DNA from: Halopenitus persicus
GTDB lineage: Archaea > Halobacteriota > Halobacteria > Halobacteriales > Haloferacaceae
NCBI RefSeq assembly: GCF_900107205.1
Contig: NZ_FNPC01000001.1
Span: 341,213 to 405,212, forward strand
Length of the DNA stretch: 64,000 bases
Direction of reading: 5' to 3'
Part shown: positions 8,317-16,210 of the stretch, in pieces
How the letters are laid out: each line of letters opens with the position of its first letter
Position numbering within the stretch: position 1 is the stretch's first letter
Program-made: the position numbers and the translations under genes
Notes under the pieces: generated by a model
The model's input: the letters and a program-made list of their open reading frames with translations, nothing else
Told to the model about the DNA's origin: nothing
Database searches by the model: none

Positions 8317-9492
8317 TCACGCCTCGAAGCCGTCCTCCCACCGGAAGGTTCCGTTCCGCTGGATCACCTCGCCGTCGATCGCGATCGACGCGTCCGTGGT
8401 GACGTCCGCGATCAGGTCGACGTGGACCGCCGAGTCGTTACCGGACTCGCCGTCGGGGAGGCAGGCGTCGTAGGCGCGGCCGAGCGCGAGGTGGACGGTT
8501 CCGGCCATCTTCTCGTCGAAGAGGATCGAGTCGGTGAACCGGTCGATCCCGCGGTTCATCCCGATCCCGAGCTCGCCGAACCGCCGTGCGCCCGCGTCGG
8601 TTTCGAGGATCGACGCGAGCGCGTCCTCGTTGGTCGCCGCCGCGAAGTCGACGACCTCGCCGTCGGCGACCTCGAGGTGAACGTCCCGGACGCGGCGCCC
8701 GTCGATCGTCATCGGCACGTCGAAGTGGATCTCGCCCGCGACGGTCGCCGGCGCAGTGAACACCTCGCCGGAGGGGAGGTTGTGGGAGTCGTAGGCCACG
8801 GAGGCCGCGGAGTTGACTGCGGTCCGATTCTCGATCCCGACGGTCAGGTCCGTCGCCGGACGCTCTTCGGTCGTCGGGCGGTCCTCGGTCGCCGGACGGT
8901 CCTCGGTCGCCGGACGGTCCTCACGGCCGATCCGGATCCGGACCTCCGAGCCGGCGTCGAGGAGCCGCTTGAGTCGATCCATCTCGTCGGCGAGCGCCTC
9001 CCAGTCGCGCAGAACCGCGCCGTAGACGAACTCGCGGTACGCCTCGATCGACATCCCGGCCTGCTGGGCGAGGCTCCGCGTCGGGTGGACCGTGGACACC
9101 CAGTCGGTGTCCATCCGTGCCTCCCGGATCCCGGTCCGGGAACGGGCGTGTTCCCGCCGCGTCTCGGGGTCGACGTCCGCGGTCGCCATCGTGTTCCGCC
9201 CGCCGCCGAGCCGGAGGTACGCGTCCGCCGCCTCGAACAGCGCGAGCGAGTGGGCGGGATCCGTCTCGAACGGTTCGTCGGCGTCCTCGCGTCCCTTTAA
9301 ATATGCCCGGGAGAGCTCGTCGGAGCCGTACGTCACCTCGACGTTCGCCCCGCGCTCGCCGAGCGCCTCGACGACCGCGACGGCCAGCTCGTGTGCCCCC
9401 TCGTCGACGTCGACGATCACGTCGTCGCCGGGCTCGATCCGCGCGCTCCAGTCGACGAGCGTCTCCGCGTGGTCGCGTACGCGTGGGTCCAT
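8317..9492 (-). CDS. M29-type (AmpS-like) aminopeptidase
   Basis: The 391-residue protein starts MDPRVRDHAETLVDWSARI, as haloarchaeal M29 aminopeptidases do. Family features in order are a Rossmann-like first half with the ADAYLRLGGGRNTM segment, and a second half with the metal-site blocks: GEVFTAPA (Glu ligand), a Glu in HLEVADGEVVDF, GELGIGMNRGI and EKMAGTVHLALG, followed by HVDLIADV. It would remove N-terminal residues from peptides in the cytoplasm using two metal ions. An 18-bp tandem repeat inserts EDRPAT-like repeats at about residues 190-213. The start at 9492 is taken because upstream in-frame sequence is not family-like. Confidence 0.85.
   Translation of the reverse strand: MDPRVRDHAETLVDWSARIEPGDDVIVDVDEGAHELAVAVVEALGERGANVEVTYGSDELSRAYLKGREDADEPFETDPAHSLALFEAADAYLRLGGGRNTMATADVDPETRREHARSRTGIREARMDTDWVSTVHPTRSLAQQAGMSIEAYREFVYGAVLRDWEALADEMDRLKRLLDAGSEVRIRIGREDRPATEDRPATEDRPTTEERPATDLTVGIENRTAVNSAASVAYDSHNLPSGEVFTAPATVAGEIHFDVPMTIDGRRVRDVHLEVADGEVVDFAAATNEDALASILETDAGARRFGELGIGMNRGIDRFTDSILFDEKMAGTVHLALGRAYDACLPDGESGNDSAVHVDLIADVTTDASIAIDGEVIQRNGTFRWEDGFEA
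8852..8923. repeat. 18-bp tandem repeat, 4 imperfect copies, in frame
   Basis: Units start at 8852, 8870, 8888 and 8906 (gtcgccggacggtcctcg consensus). They encode repeated EDRPAT-like hexapeptides in a surface loop of the M29 aminopeptidase. Confidence 0.85.
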
Positions 9493-9624
9493 CACTCCCG
9501 AGGTCGACGCGCGCGGACAAAAACCGTCGCTTCGGTCGGCCGTTTCGGTCGGCCGCTTCGGCGGACGCCGTCCCCGGCGTCGACGACCGACTGCTTTCAA
9601 GACCCGGCGGACCGCATCGACGAT

Positions 9625-10287
9625 ATGGACCGGATCTACGCCCCCTGGCGGATCGAGTGGGTCGAACGCGACCGGGACCCGATCGACGGCTGCCCCTTCT
9701 GCGTCCTCCCCGAGCGCGGCGACGACGTCGACGCCCGGATCGTCGCCCGCGGCGAGCACAACTTCGTTCTCTTAAATAATGCCCCCTATAACCCGGGCCA
9801 CGCGATGGTGATCCCGTACGGCCACGTCGCCGAGTGGGGCGCGCTCGAGGACGACGTGATGCTCGAACACGGTCGGCTGAAGGCGGCGACGATCGCGGCC
9901 TTGGAGTCCGCTTCGGGGCCGGACGGCATCAACACCGGGATGAACCTGGGCGGGTCGGCCGCCGGCGGCTCGATCGACGACCACCTCCACACCCACGTGG
10001 TCCCGCGGTGGGACGGCGACACGAACTTCATGCCGGTGGTGAGCGACACGAAGGTGATCGTCGAGGCGGTCGACCGGACCTACGAGCATCTCCACGCGGC
10101 GTTCGGCGAGCTGGAGGCCGCGGTCACGGTTCCGTCGATCGACGGCGATGACGATCGTAGCTCCGACGACGACGCTACGGACGCCGTCGATGCTGCGGAC
10201 GCCCCCGCCGACACTGCGGACGCCGCCGATGCTACGGACGCCGCCGACGCCGACGGTACCGCCGGCGCGGTTCGCCTCTCATTCTGA
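9625..10287 (+). CDS. HIT-family nucleotide hydrolase or transferase
   Basis: A 220-residue protein with a zinc-like Cys pair (CPFCVLPERG) at about residue 22 and the HIT catalytic motif HLHTHVVPRW at about residue 120. HIT proteins cleave or transfer nucleotidyl groups, for example diadenosine polyphosphates or AMP-lysine. The WRIEWVERDRDP N-terminus matches the bacterial/archaeal HIT hydrolases close to Ap4A phosphorylases. The last 45 residues are an Ala-Asp low-complexity tail (TDAADA repeats) not needed for the fold. I start at the ATG at 9625; longer upstream frames are unlikely. It is followed 51 bases later by the TatD-like gene. Confidence 0.88.
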   Translation: MDRIYAPWRIEWVERDRDPIDGCPFCVLPERGDDVDARIVARGEHNFVLLNNAPYNPGHAMVIPYGHVAEWGALEDDVMLEHGRLKAATIAALESASGPDGINTGMNLGGSAAGGSIDDHLHTHVVPRWDGDTNFMPVVSDTKVIVEAVDRTYEHLHAAFGELEAAVTVPSIDGDDDRSSDDDATDAVDAADAPADTADAADATDAADADGTAGAVRLSF

Positions 10288-10338
10288 TCGCCCCGCCGAC
10301 CGAGGGCACTTTTACGTCGCCGGCCGAAGGATCCGCCG

Positions 10339-11193
10339 ATGACGGACCCCGAACTCCCGACGCCCGTGCTCGACAACCACCTCCACCTGGATCCGCGACA
10401 CGGTCGCGGGATGGACGCGGTCAAGGACTTTCGGAATCTCGGCGGCACGCACCTGCTCGTGGTCAACAAGCCGTCCTGGCACCTCGGCGTCGAGGCCGAC
10501 GACCCCGAGGACTTCCGGGCGGTCTTCGAGGAAACCGTCGACGTCGTCGCCGAGGCGGACGAGCTGCTCGACGGCGGTGCCTGGCCCGTCCTCGGCGTCC
10601 ATCCCGGCCTGATCAGCCGGCTGGTGGACGAACGGGGCTTCTCGGCCGATGCGGCTCGTGAGCTGATGCAGGGCGGGCTCTCCGTGGCGGCCGAGTACGT
10701 CGCCGACGGCGACGCGCTCGCGCTCAAGTCGGGCCGGCCCCACTACGAGGTGCCCGACGCGGTGTGGGACGCCTCGAACGCGGTCACGAAACACGCCTTC
10801 ACGCTCGGCGCCGAGCACGATTGCGCGGTCCAGCTGCACACGGAAGCCAGCGAGGACCTCTCGGAGCTGGCCGACTGGGCCGCCGAACGCGGGCTCGAAC
10901 CGGAGCGCGTGGTCAAACACTACGCCGCCGGCCGGCTCCGCGGACCGACCCCGAGCGTGATGAGCGAGCGCGACCGGCTCGAGCGCGCGGCCGAGCGTGG
11001 CGAGCCGTTCCTGATGGAGACCGACTTCGTCGACGATCCCGACAAGCCGGGCGCCGTCCTCGGTCCGAAGACCGTCCCGCGGCGCGTCCGCTGGCTTCTC
11101 GAGGAGGGGTACGAGGACGCGGTCCGGATCGCCCACGTCGAGACGCCGAACCGAGTCTACGGGATCGACACCGAGGCGACGCTGGACGCGTGA
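10339..11193 (+). CDS. TatD-like metal-dependent hydrolase
   Basis: A 284-residue TIM-barrel hydrolase of the amidohydrolase superfamily. Metal-ligand motifs in order are DNHLHLDP (HxH) near residue 12, VLGVHPGLI, VAAEYVADGD, QLHTEASED and a late METDFVDDPDKPGA segment holding the last Asp. Related TatD proteins act as Mg-dependent DNases or phosphoesterases, but this archaeal branch has no proven substrate. A TTTTACG box lies 29 bases before the ATG, consistent with its own leaderless transcript, although it is directly downstream of the HIT gene. Confidence 0.82.
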   Translation: MTDPELPTPVLDNHLHLDPRHGRGMDAVKDFRNLGGTHLLVVNKPSWHLGVEADDPEDFRAVFEETVDVVAEADELLDGGAWPVLGVHPGLISRLVDERGFSADAARELMQGGLSVAAEYVADGDALALKSGRPHYEVPDAVWDASNAVTKHAFTLGAEHDCAVQLHTEASEDLSELADWAAERGLEPERVVKHYAAGRLRGPTPSVMSERDRLERAAERGEPFLMETDFVDDPDKPGAVLGPKTVPRRVRWLLEEGYEDAVRIAHVETPNRVYGIDTEATLDA

Positions 11194-11223
11194 GCGGGCG
11201 GATCCCGGCTGTCCCTCGGATCC

Positions 11224-11976
11224 TCATTCCCATGGCTGGCCGCCCGCCGCGACGATCCGGACGCGAGTCGCAAGCAGCCACGCGATCGGAGCGATCGTCA
11301 ACGCGACGGCGCCCGCGGCCGCAACCTGGAGCACGGTCGTCGTGAACCAGGGCGTCGAGCCCGCGTACGGCAGCGACGTGTGCGTGACCTGTCCGCCGAG
11401 CGGGACGAAGTAGTCGAACAGCAGGTCGACGGTGTACCACGCCGCAGCGATCGCGATCGCGTGCAGCGGGAACCCCGAGATCCGGTGGAGGACGAACGCC
11501 TGGACCGCCATCGCGACGTGGCTCCAGAACAGAAAGAGGTACATCGGGAGCGCGGTGAACTCGAGGAATCCCGGCGCGAACGCGACGAGCACGTACGGCG
11601 TCCACAGCCCGAGCTTGATGTTCCCGACGAACGCCAGCGACGCGAGCGTGTCGTTCGGTCGACCGACCGCCCACGCCGCGAGCGCGAGCGCGATGAGCAG
11701 CGTGGCGCCGGGGCTGTCCGGAACGAAGACCCACCACCGGGGCGCGATCTGCGCGAACTGGAACCGGTAGTACCAGAACCCGAAGGCGGTCCCGACGAGG
11801 TTGATCGCGACGATGACCCAGACAAGCCGCAGCGCGACCGCCTCGAGCCGGGCCGGGAGGGGGGCGGCCCACCGCGGGAGCGGCAGTCGGTCCGGCGGGT
11901 CCCGCGGCGATCCACGTTCCCGGTTCGGTTCGGAAGGGTCGGAGTCGGTCGATCCGGATGCGGACCCGCGTGGCAT
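11224..11976 (-). CDS. DUF1405 integral membrane protein
   Basis: A 250-residue membrane protein with about six helices after a charged Ser/Arg-rich N-terminus of 45 residues. The pattern NLVGTAFGFWYY, WVFVPDSPGATLL and a later WYTVDLLFDYFVPLGG match DUF1405 proteins, which are uncharacterised. I chose the ATG at 11976; the frame remains open to 12108 but the extra residues are Arg-rich and lie where the FxsA promoter should be. It is convergent with the TatD-like gene and divergent from FxsA. Confidence 0.78.
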   Translation of the reverse strand: MPRGSASGSTDSDPSEPNRERGSPRDPPDRLPLPRWAAPLPARLEAVALRLVWVIVAINLVGTAFGFWYYRFQFAQIAPRWWVFVPDSPGATLLIALALAAWAVGRPNDTLASLAFVGNIKLGLWTPYVLVAFAPGFLEFTALPMYLFLFWSHVAMAVQAFVLHRISGFPLHAIAIAAAWYTVDLLFDYFVPLGGQVTHTSLPYAGSTPWFTTTVLQVAAAGAVALTIAPIAWLLATRVRIVAAGGQPWE

Positions 11977-12152
11977 GGTCGTGGGTCGTCGCCGTCTCAC
12001 AAAGCGATGGCGGTCCGGGACCGGTCGGCCGCCACGGCGTGGCCGCCAGCCCGCTCGCTCACGATCCGGTTCCGCCGCCACGCCGCGGCGTCGCCGCTGT
12101 CCGCTCATCCCCGACGAAAAGGGCTATGGGGCCCCGTCGTGAACCTCGGGGT

Positions 12153-12869
12153 ATGCGCCTGCGCTATCTGATCGCGCTCCTTCTGCTGATCCCGCTTGCG
12201 GATGCGCTGTTCCTCGTCGTCGTGGCCGACCACCTCGGCTGGCAGCTCACCGTCGCGCTGGTCGTGCTCACGGCGCTGTTGGGAATGCTGCTCGTCCGCG
12301 CGGAGGGACGCCACACGCTCGCCCGGCTCCAGCGGAAGGCCGCGCGCGGCGAGCCGCCGACCGACGAGCTGCTCGACGGCGCGCTGCTCATCACGGCGGG
12401 CGCCTTCCTGCTCACGCCCGGGCTCGTCACCGACGCGATCGGGTTCCTGCTCGCGTTCCCGCCGACGCGGATCCCCATTCGGGCGGTGACGAAGCGCTTC
12501 GTCCTCGTCCCCTATCTCGAGCGCCGGACCGACGGGTTCCTCAGCGGGAACGTCTACATCGGCGGGTTCCCCGACGGCGACGAGTTCGACGGCGCCGGGG
12601 GCGGTGCCTTCGGCGGCGGGTTCGGCGGTGCCGACGGGGGAGGGGGATTCGGCGGCGCCGGCGGCGGAGCCACGCAGCCGAACGACGATGACGGACCTGG
12701 GGGCGGCGGTGCATCCGGCGGTACGGGACGGCGATCCGGTTCGGGTTCCGGCGTCGATTCCGGGACCGACCGGGGAGCGGACGACGTGGTCGACGTCGAT
12801 TACACCGTCGAGGACGCGGATGACGCTGACGCCGGGAACGACGAGACGCGCTCGACGGACGAACGCTGA
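12153..12869 (+). CDS. fxsA: FxsA-family membrane protein with Gly-rich tail
   Basis: A 238-residue protein. The first 135 residues match FxsA: two N-terminal helices (LIALLLLIPLADALFLVVVA; ALVVLTALLGMLLV), the R-rich hinge LARLQRKAARGE, and the hydrophobic LLITAGAFLLTPGLVTDAIGF with FPPTR. FxsA was named from suppression of F-plasmid exclusion of phage T7 in E. coli; its normal role is unclear. The remaining 100 residues are Gly/Asp-rich and disordered, an archaeal extension. The start at 12153 leaves a short 5' region to the divergent DUF1405 gene. Confidence 0.85.
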   Translation: MRLRYLIALLLLIPLADALFLVVVADHLGWQLTVALVVLTALLGMLLVRAEGRHTLARLQRKAARGEPPTDELLDGALLITAGAFLLTPGLVTDAIGFLLAFPPTRIPIRAVTKRFVLVPYLERRTDGFLSGNVYIGGFPDGDEFDGAGGGAFGGGFGGADGGGGFGGAGGGATQPNDDDGPGGGGASGGTGRRSGSGSGVDSGTDRGADDVVDVDYTVEDADDADAGNDETRSTDER

Positions 12870-12948
12870 CGACACGGCAGCCTCGCACACGCCGATCGAT
12901 ACCGTGGCTGAAACCGACGGACTGCGCGACGATCTGCAAAAGGAAACT

Positions 12949-12955
12949 CTTAAAC
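12949..12955 (+). promoter_or_regulatory. Probable TATA element of tRNA-Ile
   Basis: An AT-rich CTTAAAC lies 34 bases before the mature tRNA start, in otherwise GC-rich DNA. This allows for a short precursor leader. Confidence 0.4.
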
Positions 12956-12988
12956 TCTTACCACCGCAAGCGGTGAATGCGCTCACCT

Positions 12989-13062
12989 GGGCCAATAGCT
13001 CAGTCAGGTTGAGCGCTCGGCTGATAACCGGGAGGTCCACGGTTCAAATCCGTGTTGGCCCA
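12989..13062 (+). tRNA. tRNA-Ile (anticodon GAU)
   Basis: The 74-base gene forms the full cloverleaf. The acceptor pairs GGGCCAA at 12989-12995 with TTGGCCC at 13055-13061. The anticodon stem CTCGG/CCGGG encloses CTGATAA with anticodon GAT at 13023-13025. The T arm reads CACGG-TTCAAAT-CCGTG. CCA is not fully encoded. No intron is visible. Confidence 0.95.
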
Positions 13063-13341
13063 CCTACAACGTCCACGGTCTTTGGCCGTGGCGTGTTAGG
13101 GGCCGGGAACTCCCCAGCCACCTAATTCCGTCGTACCTCTCGATGGTTAGAATCCTCCGGAGCAGTAGGTGCAACCGAATCGTTCACCAAGGAGTGGCGT
13201 CATAGAACGGTCCAGACGGATTCGTCGGGACTGCGTCGATGAACCGCTCGATCCAAGTGATCGGCGGAACGGCCCAGCCGATCCGCCCCGTCAGTCACGA
13301 TATCGACGATTCGCCGCGAAGCAGGGAGCGGATCCGTTCGC
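13063..13341. other. Gene-free stretch after tRNA-Ile with a stem-loop
   Basis: This 279-base segment separates tRNA-Ile from the coiled-coil microprotein. A perfect six-base stem, CCACGG (13073-13078) and CCGTGG (13086-13091) with a seven-base loop, lies 10 bases after the tRNA and could be a processing or termination signal. A second GC-rich fold (GGGG...CCCC) lies around 13099-13116. On the minus strand a 25-codon open stretch ending at 13122 looks peptide-like (ends NHREVRRN), but has no start codon or domain. It could be the tail of a lost gene. Confidence 0.4.
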
Positions 13342-13506
13342 TCAGTCGCGGTTTCGAAGTCGTTCGATGCGGGTTTCGAGGTCGTCTATCGCCTCTTCGA
13401 CCTCTCGCCGAGCCTTCTCGCTCATCTCCTCGGCTTCATCCGCCGCTTCCTCGAACGTATGTCGAACGCGCTTGAGTGCCTCGTCCGTCTTATCGGAGTC
13501 ACTCAT
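13342..13506 (-). CDS. Coiled-coil microprotein (54 aa)
   Basis: A 54-residue acidic protein starting MSDSDKTDEALKRVRHTF. From residue 8 to the end it is one continuous amphipathic helix with heptad spacing (FEEAADEAEEMSEKARREV and AIDDLETRIERLR). It has no Cys, Trp or membrane segment, so a coiled-coil dimer or a binding partner is likely. The start at 13506 is the only well-placed ATG; longer frames to the right are GC-driven artefacts. It is divergent from the large Ala/Glu-rich gene at 13732, which has similar A/E-rich helices, so the two may share a 225-base control region and possibly interact. The family is not recognised. Confidence 0.6.
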   Translation of the reverse strand: MSDSDKTDEALKRVRHTFEEAADEAEEMSEKARREVEEAIDDLETRIERLRNRD

Positions 13507-13731
13507 ATTCCATCGGCAGTTATGTTCACCCAGCGCCGTAAAACTACGGGTGATGCGGTCTGCGTCACCAACCGTCGACTTCCTCACCGGTCTCACTGTC
13601 GGGACGGCTGCCCCATACCGCCCGTGAAACGGCCAGTCCGGTCCGTTCGTCCGTTCGGTCGAACGGCTCATTCGTTTCGGTCGTGACAAATTGGCCACGT
13701 CTTTTTGAGATTCCCATCGAAGATCCGGATA

Positions 13732-16146
13732 ATGTCCGAACACGACGTCCCGAAGGGCGTGAGTCTCGACACGCTGCACGAGATTCTGGCCGGGTGGAGC
13801 GCCGCGGGTGCCGCGGAAGAGCCCCAGTACACCGCGGACGTGGAAGCGGTTACGAGCGTCTCCGATGTGGTCGGACGGCAGAATCGCTTTCTCGAGGAGA
13901 TCGGCGTTCTCGAACCACATAAACAGCAACACGAGCTGACCGATCGCGGACGGGAGCTCGCAGGCGCCCTCGAGGAAAACGACGAGGAACGCGCCAGAGA
14001 GCGAGCGCGGGAGCTCCTCTCCGACTGGGAGCTCACGCGGGACGTTCGCGACGTCCTCGAGGACGGCCCGATGGAGAAAGAGGAGCTCGTCCCGCTCGTC
14101 GCCGAACTCGCGGAGCAGGACCTCGAGACGAGCCGCGTCGAAACCGGGGTCACCACGCTGCTCGACCTGTACGACTGGGCGGGACTGCTCGAACGCGACG
14201 CGGAGGGACGATATCGGCACCCCGAGTCCGAGACCGCTACCGAGTCGGTCGCGGAGGCAGCCGACGCAGCGGAGACTGCTGCGGGACTGACGGAACCTGC
14301 AGCCGACGTAACGGAGGCCGTGCAAGCCGAAGAAGCGGCCCGGGAGGCGGCCGAGGTGGCCGAGTCGGCGGCGGAAGCAGCCGAAAAGGCAGCGGAAGAA
14401 TCCACCGACGCAGCGGCCGCGGAGACCGAAGCAGTCACCGACGCGGCCGGGTCGATGGCCGAGGAGTCGGCGGAAGCGGCCGAGACCATCGAACGGACGA
14501 TCGAAGCGGTAACCGAACGGACGGTCGCGGAGACGGCCGAGGCCACGGCCCGGAAGGCCGCCACGGAGACGGCCGAAGAAACCGCACGGCAGACGGCCGC
14601 GAAGGTCGCCGACCAAGTGGCCCGAGATGTCGCGGCGGACACCAGCGAGGAACTACTGGAGGAGACGGCACAACGGGTCACACGGGCCGCAGAGACCGCG
14701 GAAGAAGCCGCCGAACGATCCAGGGAAGCCGCCGAGACGGTTGCGGACCAGTCGGCCGAGGAAACCGCGCAGTCGGTCGCGCGGGAGGTGGCCGCCCGGA
14801 CGGCTCGTGAGATCGCCGGGCGAACCGCCGCGGAGCGAGCCGAACGGCAGGCCGCGGAAACCGCGGAGGCCGCGGCCCGCCAGGCGGCCGAGCGAACGGC
14901 ACGGGATGTGGCGGCGGAAACGATCCAGGGCATCGCCGACGGGGGCGAGGACGTCACCGCTCCGGTCGCGGAAGCCGCCGAAGGAGCCGGAGACGAAATC
15001 GGAGACGCGGTCGAAGACGCCGAGCAAACAGCCGCCGAAGCGACATCTGAGCCCACGGCGGAGGTAACGGAGGAAGCAGTCGACGAGGTAACGGAGGCTA
15101 CGGAAGCCGGAGCAGAAGAACGGAGCGCCGAGGCGACGGATCAGGCGGAGGCAGCGGAAGAAGTGCCGTCCGAGGCCGCCGCCGGAACGTCGGGCGAGAT
15201 CGCCGACGCGGCCGAGGAGGTGACGCGCGAAGTTCTCGAGGACGCCGGGGAAATCGAGGTCACGGTCGGGGACGAGTCGGGCATCGAAATCGCGGTTGAC
15301 GATGAATCCGGCGTCGAAATCAGCGTCGACGGTGACGTCGACATCCAGGACGGAGACCCGCCCGAACGTGTACAGATCGAATCCGGCGGACGGAACCGTG
15401 ACACGGGGACGTCCGAAACCGACGATCTGGAAACCGACGGCGGTACCGAGGAAGCAGGAGACGACGAGGGGACCGAGGTCGAACTAGCACAGGAGGACGA
15501 TACGGTTCGTATCGACGTCGATGCGGGACCGGGGATAACGATCGCCATCGGTGACGAAGAAGGAGAGGAAGCCGACGCAGTTGCGGAAGCAGACGCCGAG
15601 GAAGCAGAGGATGCGAACGCCGAGGAAGCAGAGGATGCGGACGCCGAATCGGAGGACGCCGAAGAAGCGAAACCGGACGAGACGACGGGGGAAAGAGCGG
15701 AGGCAACGACGGGAGGGGCTGAAGAAGTGGACGCGAAAGAAGCGAAGGAGACGGTGGAAGAGGGAGCCGAAGAAGTGGCCGAGGAAGCCGAAGAGGCGGG
15801 TGAAGTGGCAGTAGAGGAAGCCGAAGAGGCGGCCGGAGAACTGACGGACCGAGCCGAAGCGGCCGAGGCCGAACTCGCGGAGCTGGCCGAAGCCGAGTCC
15901 GCGCCGGAACTCGTAGCCGGGATCGCGGAGACCGCGACGGAAGCCAAGGAAGCGGCCCGAGACGCGAAGGCGGCCGCCGAGGAGGCCCGAGCCGCGATCA
16001 ACGAAGCGGCCGCGAGCGGCGGCACGGCGGGCAGCGAGGGACCAGCGACGGAACCACACGCCGTCTCGCTCGACCTGGACATCGATTCCGAGGACCTCGA
16101 AGCCATCGTTCAGGGACTTCGACGGGGGCTGCGGAACGGTGAGTGA
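13732..16146 (+). CDS. Giant Ala/Glu-rich coiled-coil protein with N-terminal winged-helix domains
   Basis: An 804-residue protein that I do not recognise. Residues 1-80 and 95-165 look like two small wHTH-type domains; the second includes VRDVLEDGPMEKEELVPL and a wing near LLERDAEGRYR. From about 170 to 420 the chain is almost only A, E, T, R with A-xx-A spacing, an apolipoprotein or LEA-like long amphipathic helix. About 420-500 is acidic. About 505-610 has short alternating acidic strands (IEVTVGDESG, IEIAVDDESG, VEISVDGDVD, later IDVDAGPGITIAIG). About 610-770 is again coiled coil. The C-terminus ends with a compact helix (EDLEAIVQGLRRGL) that may be a docking peptide. No signal peptide is present. 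Codon choice shifts to GAA and GCA compared with neighbours. Confidence 0.8.
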   Translation: MSEHDVPKGVSLDTLHEILAGWSAAGAAEEPQYTADVEAVTSVSDVVGRQNRFLEEIGVLEPHKQQHELTDRGRELAGALEENDEERARERARELLSDWELTRDVRDVLEDGPMEKEELVPLVAELAEQDLETSRVETGVTTLLDLYDWAGLLERDAEGRYRHPESETATESVAEAADAAETAAGLTEPAADVTEAVQAEEAAREAAEVAESAAEAAEKAAEESTDAAAAETEAVTDAAGSMAEESAEAAETIERTIEAVTERTVAETAEATARKAATETAEETARQTAAKVADQVARDVAADTSEELLEETAQRVTRAAETAEEAAERSREAAETVADQSAEETAQSVAREVAARTAREIAGRTAAERAERQAAETAEAAARQAAERTARDVAAETIQGIADGGEDVTAPVAEAAEGAGDEIGDAVEDAEQTAAEATSEPTAEVTEEAVDEVTEATEAGAEERSAEATDQAEAAEEVPSEAAAGTSGEIADAAEEVTREVLEDAGEIEVTVGDESGIEIAVDDESGVEISVDGDVDIQDGDPPERVQIESGGRNRDTGTSETDDLETDGGTEEAGDDEGTEVELAQEDDTVRIDVDAGPGITIAIGDEEGEEADAVAEADAEEAEDANAEEAEDADAESEDAEEAKPDETTGERAEATTGGAEEVDAKEAKETVEEGAEEVAEEAEEAGEVAVEEAEEAAGELTDRAEAAEAELAELAEAESAPELVAGIAETATEAKEAARDAKAAAEEARAAINEAAASGGTAGSEGPATEPHAVSLDLDIDSEDLEAIVQGLRRGLRNGE

Positions 16147-16210
16147 GGAGTCCGGAGGAAGCGGTCGAAGTGGCCGGTTCGTCTGACGCCGGTTACCCGG
16201 TCTCGACCGG

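Noticed and set aside
9493-9759. Upstream extension of the M29 aminopeptidase
   Set aside because: The conserved N-terminus starts at the ATG at 9492, and the extra 89 codons overlap the start of the divergent HIT gene.
12989-13341. tRNA-Ile as an attachment site for an integrated element covering the coiled-coil genes
   Set aside because: I found no second copy of the tRNA 3' end and no integrase gene within the window, so the idea is unsupported.
13668-15056. A 462-codon Ser/Ala-rich frame antisense to the large coiled-coil gene
   Set aside because: Its Ser/Ala pattern mirrors the repetitive GAA/GCC codons of the sense strand. No start context or domain supports it.
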